This document shows, one piece after another, positions 1-5,640 of a stretch of 12,719 bases of DNA; position 1 is the stretch's first letter, and each line of letters opens with the position of its first letter. A program made the position numbers and the translations under genes. Under the pieces are notes generated by a model. The model was not told the DNA's origin. It searched no databases and worked only from the letters and a program-made list of their open reading frames with translations. The DNA lies in contig JBBISE010000107.1 in assembly GCA_037441445.1 (NCBI GenBank), forward strand, positions 1-12,719, in the 5' to 3' direction. This stretch comes from JAAYQU01 sp037441445 (GTDB taxonomy: Bacteria > Bacteroidota > Bacteroidia > Bacteroidales > Salinivirgaceae).

Positions 1-186
1 ATTAGCCGCTGCTTTTCTGTTCTTAGTTTTTAACTCTTAATTCGCATTAATAATTGACTGCAAATTACTTTGGTTTGTTTCTAAGGCCTGGATTTTTTCC
101 TGTAACTTGGGGAAATAGCTTTTTCGCATGGAACTGTCTTCCAAACCAATTATTTTCCTGCGATATTCGTCCCAATTCTGTTCCAT
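1..186 (-). pseudogene. N-terminus of a PAS-type sensor kinase, interrupted by an in-frame TAA and cut by the window edge
   Basis: An ATG at 186 opens a 49-residue frame starting MEQNWDEYRRKIIGLEDSSM, then RKSYFPKLQEKIQALE, and stops at TAA (39..37). I recognise this hydrophilic start (an IGL-x-x-x-S-x-RKSY-x-P-x-LQ pattern followed by a coiled coil) from the N-termini of PAS-domain sensor histidine kinases, often ones paired with an ErcA-like alcohol dehydrogenase. After the TAA the same frame continues open to base 1 as ELKTKNRKAAAN, which reads like the continuing linker helix, so the stop could be a CAA-to-TAA change. The start lies 3 nt after the ErcA-like stop codon, which implies co-transcription and probably translational coupling. 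The PAS and kinase domains would lie outside the window and are not seen. The kinase assignment rests on N-terminal resemblance and gene order only. A short genuine 49-aa protein is the alternative. Confidence 0.55.
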
Positions 187-189
187 AAT

Positions 190-1364
190 CTATAGGGCTT
201 CAGAATAGATCAATGACAAGTCCTCAAGTTTTGGAGGACGGGGATTTGTTGCATTGCAAGGATCGTTTATGGCTTTAGTAGCCAGGATTTTCAGCGTATC
301 GGACCGAATACCCTTGTCTGACAAACCTGAGCGTATTCCAACCTGCTGCCGCATCTCTATAAGTTTTGCAACCAGTGCTTTATGGCTATTTTTGGTTGGG
401 TTGTCAGCTTTGTTTACACCTAACATTTCCGCAACCCTGCTGTATTTCTCCGAGGCCATTTCGAAATTAAAATCGACCACGTGGGGGAGCAGTATGGCGT
501 TGCACTCGCCATGAGGAAGATCAAGGTATCCACCCAGACTGTGTGCCATGGCGTGAACACATCCAAGACTGGCATTCGAGAAGGCCAGGCCGGCATAAAG
601 GCTGGCCAGCATTACTTTTCCCCGGGCTTGTAGGTCAAAAGGTTCATTTACTACTTTTAACAAATTATGGTTCAGCAGTTGCATGGCCTCCCATGCCCAC
701 AAATCGGTAAACGGCGAGCTGGCGTTGCTTACATAAGCTTCCAATGCATGAGTAAAGGCGTCCATTCCAGTACAAGCTGTTAAAAACGCATCCATGGTGG
801 TTAGTACCTCAGGATCTATCAACGCAACATCGGGAACTGTGGCCTTGCTAATGATGGCCATTTTGTAACGTTCAGCGTAGTTGTTTATAATGGCAAATTG
901 CGACACATCAGCCGACGATCCGGATGTCGTTGGCACGCAGACCAAGGGTGGCATAGGGCTGTTTATTTTGTCAACCCCTTCGAAAAAGGCGATATTTTTT
1001 TGTTGGTGGCTACAATGCCAATTCCTTTGGCGCAGTCAATTACGCTTCCACCACCCAGTGCGAGGATTACATTGCATTTCGGTTTCAGGAATTTTTCTGC
1101 CCCTTCCATTACTTCAAAATCGCGGGGATTGGGCGAAACATTGTCAAAGACCTCGAGCTCTAAATCAAAATCAGCCAACGAGTTAAACACATCTTGAAAC
1201 CATTGGGTTTGGCTGACCACGTTATCGGTTACTAAAAAAACCTTGTGGGCGCCTAACTGACGGCAATATTTCCCAGCCGAGAAACGGGCGCCCACCCCGT
1301 AAATAAATTCGGGGGCGACAAACTTGCGCAATTCTAAAACAATTTCATTCTCAGACTGCTGCAT
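190..1364 (-). pseudogene. ercA: ErcA-like iron-containing alcohol dehydrogenase (regulatory type), split by a one-base frameshift
   Basis: Group III iron-dependent alcohol dehydrogenase family. The first frame (1364..963) encodes the Rossmann-like half: the ELRKFVAPEFIYGVGAR start, the SPNPR segment and the NAD-binding GGGSVIDCAKGIG at residues 104-116. The frame breaks in a run of seven A (plus-strand T7 at 995-1001). One extra A would give ATNKKNIAFFEGVDKINSP and then the second frame, making about 391 aa, the usual family length. The second half has the metal ligands D202 and H206 (TGMDAFTHALEAY) and H271 and H285 (VHAMAHSLG and LPHGECNA), in composite numbering. The N-terminus, the PTTSGSSADVSQFAI block and the DPCNATNPR tail resemble ErcA, a dehydrogenase-like protein that in Pseudomonas works with a sensor kinase in regulating ethanol oxidation. 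The adjacent kinase start supports this. All catalytic residues survive, so the lesion is recent or a sequence error. An ordinary catabolic alcohol dehydrogenase remains possible. Confidence 0.8.
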
Positions 1365-1391
1365 AGGGCTTATTTTAGGAGGTTTTCAAAA

Positions 1392-1425
1392 AAAAGAGGC
1401 TGCCTTATTTGTGACATCCTCTTTT
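1392..1425 (-). terminator. Intrinsic terminator after the DUF6265-like lipoprotein gene
   Basis: AAAAGAGG (1392-1399) pairs with CCTCTTTT (1418-1425) across an 18-nt loop. Read on the minus strand, the stem is followed by a T run (complement of the A run at 1388-1395). It lies 80 nt past the lipoprotein stop and ahead of the ercA start, so it would separate the two transcripts. The loop is long, so strength is uncertain. Confidence 0.55.
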
Positions 1426-1505
1426 CTTTTGGTATTCAGGGGGATAATTCAAGAAAACAGAGATTCCAGAAATAATTCACCAACAATTACCTGATTTTTG
1501 CCGTG

Positions 1506-1997
1506 CTATTTTTTTACTTTCTGCATAGGAAACTGGTGCACCTGAGGTTCACCATCAACAGTTCCGGAAATCTCGGCCATTATATTTTCTGCATCTACCT
1601 TCGAATAGGTAATTTTTTGCGGAAAATCGTGAGTTGGGTTTTCAAAAACCATTTTTGTGTCGGTTATTTCAGACAGCTTAAAGGTGACGGGGTTTCCATC
1701 GTTTTGATCCTCGAGGGTTGGAACATAGAACAACTCGGCACCTTTCTGCTCCAGGGTCACAATCTCAGATGAAACCGTGTCTCCTTCAACGACAAAGAAA
1801 GCATTTCCAAGATAGGTCGAGTCGTTTTGCTTGGCCCATTTTTCAACAACTGTTCCTTCGGGGGATGTATTCGACCATTCGCCAAGCAACCATTGGGCCT
1901 TGTCAATCAACATTTCTTTTTTTGTCTCTTTTGTGCCACACGAAACAAAAAACATTGCCAATATTACAGCCATTGCATTAAGAGTTCTTTTTTTCAT
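1506..1997 (-). CDS. Small lipoprotein with a DUF6265-like domain
   Basis: A 163-aa protein if started at MKKRTLNAM. An in-frame ATG two codons upstream is equally possible; a still longer start at 2027 would bury the signal peptide. Residues 1-19 form a lipoprotein signal peptide with lipobox FVSC, lipidated Cys at 20, followed by a polar GTKETKKE linker. Residues 35-160 match the pattern of DUF6265-type domains: WLLGEWSN near the start, GTVVEKW, and the characteristic ENPTHDFPQKI at 119-129. The family is a small beta-barrel-like fold of unknown function, common in Bacteroidota. The protein is expected in the periplasm, anchored to inner or outer membrane. It appears to be a single-gene transcript, with a hairpin terminator downstream and a repeat-bearing gap upstream. 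The reading frame is intact. Confidence 0.85.
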   Translation of the reverse strand: MKKRTLNAMAVILAMFFVSCGTKETKKEMLIDKAQWLLGEWSNTSPEGTVVEKWAKQNDSTYLGNAFFVVEGDTVSSEIVTLEQKGAELFYVPTLEDQNDGNPVTFKLSEITDTKMVFENPTHDFPQKITYSKVDAENIMAEISGTVDGEPQVHQFPMQKVKK

Positions 1998-2131
1998 ATT
2001 CATATTGTTATGGTTTGTAAAAATCACTCATGAAAGGTAAAAATTAATTTTTGGTTTTGCTTTCTTTTCGGTGTTTTTTTCAAAATCATGCGTGTATTTG
2101 GGCATAGGTTTTCATTGAAACAATGGTGAGA

Positions 2132-2252
2132 GTGACCCTGAGCGGAGACGAAGGGCGACGTTCCGCACTTCGTTTTACCAGAAGGGTTTATCGGGTGTGC
2201 CATGCTTCGACTCTACTTGGACTACGCTCAGTACGACGCGCTCAGCATGACC
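2132..2252 (-). repeat. Degenerate dispersed repeat with inverted CTGAGCG motifs
   Basis: This lies in a 273-nt gap without a gene. TGACCCTGAGCG (2133-2144) faces CGCTCAGCATGACC (2239-2252) and CGCTCAGTACGACG (2225-2238) in opposite orientation. The right arm also holds ATGCTTCGACTCTACTT. Read on the minus strand this resembles the GTCATGCTGAGCG / AGTCGAAGCATG elements that I recall as widespread intergenic repeats in Bacteroidota. Copy number cannot be assessed here. Confidence 0.5.
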
Positions 2253-2278
2253 TTTCGCCTGTGCTTCAAAAATCGAAA

Positions 2279-2302
2279 ATCGTGATTCCTTGTTCGATAT
2301 TC
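2279..2302. repeat. 24-nt dispersed repeat, copy 1
   Basis: This 24-nt stretch (ATCGT, then TCCTTGTTC, then ATATTC) matches 5166..5189 at 21 of 24 positions by eye, in the same orientation. It overlaps the first bases of the TGA stop (2303..2301) of the 482-aa T9SS gene, so the element abuts or reaches into the end of that gene. Confidence 0.55.
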
Positions 2303-3749
2303 AATCCATCTTCACCCACTTCCCCCTCTCCACCATTCCATTGTGGTTTTGGGTTTCGTAGATGTAAATTCCGGCAGGAAGGCTTGAAACATCGATAGTT
2401 TCAGTTTCTGTTTGCAACCGTTGTTGAAACATAAGCGTTCCGGTGCTGTTGTACATTCTGAATTTCTTACCAGTTGTACCTTCGGTAGTTTCAATAGTTA
2501 GTGTTGTTTTTCCTGGGTTGGGGTAAACAAGGGTTTGTGTTGTGGTTGTGGGGTTTTCCAGCCCTACCATGGGTGTGTAGTTGCCCAGGGAATCGACTTT
2601 GAGGAGGTAAAGGTCTGCCTTTTCGCCCATTGTATTATAGTTGTTTCTTGTTGCAGCAATCAGACAGCCGCCGTCGGAGGTGGCTAAAGTATATAAAGGA
2701 AAGTAATAAAATCCATCGTACCTGTTATAATCCCTTTGCCAACGAAGATTTAATGCTGAGTCAACCTTAAAAATTCGCAAATACGATTCGTAGCTGTCAA
2801 TATAAATGTTTCCAAGATTAAAACGGTTTGTTCCGGCCAAATAAATGTAATCGCCAAAAAAAGAAGACGGTGAATAATGCGATGTGAGTTGTAAGGCGTC
2901 ATTGGTGAAAATTTTGAATGTGTCTTGACTTAGGTTATTGTAACGATATATGTCATAAGTGCGCCCCCCCCCAATTACAAGTTTATTTTTAAACCAATGA
3001 GCTTTGAATGGCTTGAAAACTGCCGCTTCACCAGCATTGTGTGGAAAACGATAAAAATTATCTGGTAAAGAGTCTGTTATATTTAGGGTTGTATTAGTTA
3101 GAAAAACTCTTTTTGCAAATATTAATATTGTGTCTGATTCTTGAAAAGGCAGGATAGTTTCTATTAGTGAGTAACCTTGCGCGTTTCGTGGATAGAATAT
3201 GAATTGGATGTTTTCTAAAGTTGGCCCGAACTTTACGAGATAAAAACCGCTTTCATCCGGATTTTCGAATGAAAACAAACCGATACTGGAGAATATCTCC
3301 CCAGTTGTTAAAAGTCTGCTATTCAATGTGAAAGCATATGGAAACGTTAGCTTTTTATCCAAGTTTAACTCAGTGTGAGCGATAGGTTTCAAGTCTTTAT
3401 CTAAATTAAGAGAATTGAATTTAACGCTGTCATTTGTAGTATAGCATAAAGACACATTTATAACCGAATCAGAGATTTTTGTTAGATTGACAGGCCAAGT
3501 ATTGTCCAAGTTTTTTTTTATCAAATAAAAATCAAGTTTTTCTCCTTTTAAGCTAATTTTTTGAATTTTATAATTGTAAGTGTTATTTGTTAAAGCTCCT
3601 TCCAAGATGGCAATGACAAATCCATTTTTGATCTCAACAACACTCGTGGTTTTCTGAAAATCCTTATCGTTAAATAGAATTTCAAAGGTCTGAGCCTGAT
3701 TTTTTTGACTAAAAAGCAATGAAAAAAATATAATTAGTAACTTATTCAT
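2301..3749 (-). CDS. Secreted T9SS-sorted protein of unknown function, possibly beta-propeller-like
   Basis: A 482-aa protein from the ATG at 3749. The frame is open further upstream, but MNKLLIIFFSLLFSQKNQAQ is a clear Sec signal peptide (cleavage likely after AQA or AQAQ) and sets the start. The middle (about 30-400) is rich in repeated short beta-type segments with aromatic and Asn/Asp turns, such as KNKLVIGGGRTYDIYRYN and SDGGCLIAATRNN. This fits a propeller-like or sensor-of-state surface protein, but I recognise no named family. Residues about 405-482 are a T9SS type A sorting domain: LVYPNPGKTTLTIET, RMYNSTGTLMFQQ, IDVSSLPAGIYIYE and a basic end. It should be exported by Sec, then moved across the outer membrane by T9SS. 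A run of nine G codes Gly260-262. Much of the gene is visibly more AT-rich than the peptidase gene. A terminator lies between it and the gene upstream, so it has its own promoter. Confidence 0.85.
   Translation of the reverse strand: MNKLLIIFFSLLFSQKNQAQTFEILFNDKDFQKTTSVVEIKNGFVIAILEGALTNNTYNYKIQKISLKGEKLDFYLIKKNLDNTWPVNLTKISDSVINVSLCYTTNDSVKFNSLNLDKDLKPIAHTELNLDKKLTFPYAFTLNSRLLTTGEIFSSIGLFSFENPDESGFYLVKFGPTLENIQFIFYPRNAQGYSLIETILPFQESDTILIFAKRVFLTNTTLNITDSLPDNFYRFPHNAGEAAVFKPFKAHWFKNKLVIGGGRTYDIYRYNNLSQDTFKIFTNDALQLTSHYSPSSFFGDYIYLAGTNRFNLGNIYIDSYESYLRIFKVDSALNLRWQRDYNRYDGFYYFPLYTLATSDGGCLIAATRNNYNTMGEKADLYLLKVDSLGNYTPMVGLENPTTTTQTLVYPNPGKTTLTIETTEGTTGKKFRMYNSTGTLMFQQRLQTETETIDVSSLPAGIYIYETQNHNGMVERGKWVKMD
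2964..2972 (-). repeat. Nine-G homopolymer inside the T9SS gene
   Basis: Nine consecutive C on the plus strand read as GGG GGG GGG (Gly260-262) in the 482-aa protein. The frame is open at this length. Loss or gain of one G would truncate the protein before its T9SS domain. Confidence 0.9.
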
Positions 3750-3825
3750 TTTCAATAGATTTAATTGCTTGTTTTTAATGGAAATATGGATATTCAAAAT
3801 ACTGAAATTTAATATAAGGGCTTCT

Positions 3826-3859
3826 AAAAACAAGGCTGCCACCCTATTGTAGCAGCCTT
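3826..3859 (-). terminator. Intrinsic terminator after the uncharacterised lipoprotein gene
   Basis: AAGGCTGC (3832-3839) pairs with GCAGCCTT (3852-3859), an 8-bp stem with a 12-nt loop. On the minus strand it is followed by G and then five T (complement of 3826-3830). It begins 10 nt past the lipoprotein stop codon. Confidence 0.75.
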
Positions 3860-3868
3860 TTAAAGTTT

Positions 3869-4864
3869 TTAATCCATTGATGATGGCAATTCTGGAGTCT
3901 GCTCACGTACTCTTTTCTCGCCATACGAAATTGAAAAAACGCCGAATTGAACCGGAGATCCATTATTTGATGTATAATAGTTTCCACAAAGCACAATATT
4001 AGCAAACTGTTTGCTTTGGGCAATATTCAGATTCTGATAGTGGTAATCTATTCTACTACCAATAATTTGGTAAACAGAATTCATTTCTGTGGGATCAAAG
4101 CAATAACCCATAAAGGTGTTATAAAAAATATCCCCTTCTTCATAAAGAAACCCAGTTTGAACATCTGCAAAATAATACAAACTTCCATTGAAATTTCCAC
4201 GACGGTATTTGAGGGCGGCTTTTGCTTGCTCTAATAGAGCACAACTAACACCATTGTACATTCCTGTATATTGCCCACATTTTCCCGGTTTGTACAAGTA
4301 GCCTGAAGTTATTCCATGTCCCGGTTGCCAATAATCCGTAGCCCCAAACGGCGCCTCATTTATACACTCTTGCGACACCTTGTTGGTTTCAACGCTTCCG
4401 GCGGTCATGAAAACTTGCAGCCCTTCTTCGGTAAGCTCAACATCAAACATCATAGTGCGTTTGTTGTCCATTTTTAGGGCTTCGAATTTTTCTACCATAG
4501 TGTTGTTTAGTTCTACAAATAGGGAATTGAGCTCTGTAAACGCAATTTTATCGTTGGTATTGTAGTTTACAGGCAAAGTAATGGTTTCGGTTACGGTGGC
4601 AGCGTATTCTTAGCCCGTAAAACCATGGTAGTAGTTAAAAACGGCTTCCATAAGGTAAATGGCTTGCTCAACGCTTACGGTTTGAGTGTTTCCGCTCTTT
4701 TTGGCATCGATCACTTGTGTGCGGAAATCGCCAATTTTCTTTGCCAAATCGGTGTCGCTGAGTTGCGATAGGTCGCTTGAGGGAGCTACCATTTCCTTTT
4801 GGCAGGAACTAAAAAATGTGGTCGCCGTGACCATGGCCAATGCCATAAATAAGATGTTTTTCAT
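3869..4864 (-). pseudogene. Uncharacterised Cys-containing lipoprotein, interrupted by an in-frame TAA
   Basis: ATG at 4864 begins MKNILFMALAMVTATTFFSSC, a lipoprotein signal peptide with lipobox FSSC and lipid Cys21. The frame ends at TAA (4612..4610) after NYYHGFTG, residue 84. Reading on in the same frame without a shift gives EYAATVTETITLPVNYNTND and then 226 more residues to a TAA at 3869, so the product without the stop would be about 331 aa. The downstream part has no signal peptide and no nearby ATG, only a TTG at 4576, so two separate genes are unlikely. The mature part has five Cys (in QECINEAP, GKCGQY, SCALL, GYCFDP and VLCGNYY) that could form disulfides in the periplasm. I do not recognise a family; the SVEQAIYLMEAVFNYYHGF block resembles conserved hypothetical Bacteroidota lipoproteins. 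A candidate promoter lies upstream and a hairpin terminator downstream, which suggests a single-gene unit. Confidence 0.75.
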
Positions 4865-4943
4865 TTCAATTTTGTTTTAAATTGTTTGTACTCTGTTGTT
4901 TTGTCAAATAGCCACGGCCGTGTGCCCTATTGTTTTGACGTAA

Positions 4944-4973
4944 CAAAGGTGAAAAAAAACATTACAATCCAAA
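4944..4973 (-). promoter_or_regulatory. Candidate Bacteroidota promoter for the uncharacterised lipoprotein
   Basis: On the minus strand TTTG (4973..4970) is followed after 18 nt by CACCTTTG (4951..4944). The Bacteroidota consensus is TTTG, about 19 nt, then TAnnTTTG, so the -7 element mismatches at its first base only. This would place a transcript start roughly 70 nt ahead of the ATG at 4864. Confidence 0.4.
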
Positions 4974-5043
4974 TTTTTTTACAGAAAAATAACAAAAAAG
5001 TTTTCAACATTGGCAATATGCACTGATAATGAGGTTTATGTTT

Positions 5044-5106
5044 AACCACAGAAGTGCAGAGAACACGAAGTTGCACGGAGTTTTTTAAAACCACAAAGGC
5101 ACATAG
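5044..5106. repeat. Degenerate tandem ACCACAG-type repeats
   Basis: AACCACAGAAGTGCAGAG (5044-5061) and AACCACAAAGGCACATAG (5089-5106) are related units, with a poorer copy AACACGAAGTTGCACGGAG between them and a short match AACCACATAG at 5192-5201. I recall ACCACAGAG/CACAGAG strings as common intergenic repeats in Bacteroidota and other environmental genomes. Confidence 0.5.
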
Positions 5107-5165
5107 TTCTATACCCACCCCTAACAAACTAACTCCTAATCCCCTTTCTACTTCTAAAATCAAAT

Positions 5166-5189
5166 ATCGTTAATCCTTGTTCAATATTC
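5166..5189. repeat. 24-nt dispersed repeat, copy 2
   Basis: It matches 2279..2302 at 21 of 24 positions by eye, in the same orientation, about 2.9 kb away. Both copies sit next to other repeat material. Confidence 0.55.
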
Positions 5190-5307
5190 TAAACCACATA
5201 GTAACATGGTTATCCTTAATGCCAAATGCCTAAAAACCAGACTTACAGTTAAGTCAAAAGGAACGTTAGTGAACTCCAAAGCCCACCAACGAAATCATGT
5301 GTTTTTA

Positions 5308-5450
5308 GCAGCATTGCTGCGTCCTATTTGTAAAAAACAATAGCGGCCAGAAAAAGAAAGCCGCATAGCGGCGACCTTAGTTTGGTCTGCGCCTGACCAG
5401 CAGTTTTGTCAGGCCATCGCGCATCCGGCATTCATGTCCCGGGTAACCGG
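5308..5450. repeat. Chain of short hairpins, probably a dispersed palindromic element
   Basis: Successive inverted repeats: GCAGC-ATT-GCTGC (5308-5320), GCCGC-ATA-GCGGC (5360-5372), GACC..GGTC (5373-5387), GCCTGAC..GTCAGGC with a 10-nt loop (5391-5414), and CCGG-GTAA-CCGG (5439-5450). The first two share one plan: a 5-bp stem, a 3-nt loop starting AT, then G(T/A)CCT and a TTTG. This suggests two copies of one repeat unit. No transposase remnant was found. It is more like a REP/MITE-type element than a known structured RNA. Confidence 0.5.
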
Positions 5451-5595
5451 AGACTTTGCTTACACCAAAAAAGCGTTTCAGAAAAAAACGAAATTTGCAT
5501 TGACTTTTTCAGCAGCCCCTAAGTAATGCCAAGTCAGCACAAAACCATGGGAAACATAAAACAAATTTCTGATATATTAGGCCCTACAGCAATAA

Positions 5596-5631
5596 AAAAA
5601 GCCGGATATAGAGTTCCATATCCGGCTTTTT
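5596..5631 (-). terminator. Strong terminator after the peptidase gene
   Basis: GCCGGATAT (5601-5609) pairs with ATATCCGGC (5618-5626), extended by A5/T5 on the flanks to a 14-bp stem with an 8-nt loop. On the minus strand the stem is flanked by A before and T after, 10 nt past the TAG at 5641. The A/T flanks make it usable in both directions. Confidence 0.9.
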
Positions 5632-5640
5632 ATAAAAATA

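Larger units (their letters stand above)
4865..5640. other. Repeat-rich 0.8 kb gap without a credible gene
   Basis: The stretch holds a candidate minus-strand promoter (4944..4973), degenerate ACCACAG-type repeats (5044..5106, with one more at 5192..5201), the second copy of a 24-nt repeat (5166..5189), a chain of small GC-rich hairpins (5308..5450), a CAGCCCCT end-like motif (5513..5520) and a strong terminator (5596..5631). Frames crossing it are short, low in complexity, and lack a signal peptide or recognisable domain. Confidence 0.7.

Noticed and set aside
190..954. Second dehydrogenase half as a separate gene starting MPPLVCVP
   Set aside because: The family needs the upstream NAD-binding half, and the frame continues upstream of this Met into FEGVDKINSP, so the Met is internal.
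995..1001. Programmed -1 frameshift of the dnaX type
   Set aside because: The slippery heptamer would be C AAA AAA in the zero frame, which breaks re-pairing in the P site, and I see no clear stimulatory stem-loop. Slippage or error in the A run is simpler.
4927..5163. Minus-strand 78-aa open frame in the large gap
   Set aside because: It covers the ACCACAG repeats and the candidate promoter, has no domain or sensible N-terminus, and looks like a chance frame.
5308..5520. Riboswitch or known structured RNA
   Set aside because: No known aptamer core was recognised, it does not sit in the leader of a gene it could control, and the hairpins look like dispersed repeats.
5513..5520. CAGCCCCT as a transposon end matching AGGGGCTG at 12670-12677
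   Set aside because: The match is only 8 nt, the right copy is part of a terminator stem, and the 7 kb between holds ordinary genes with no transposase.
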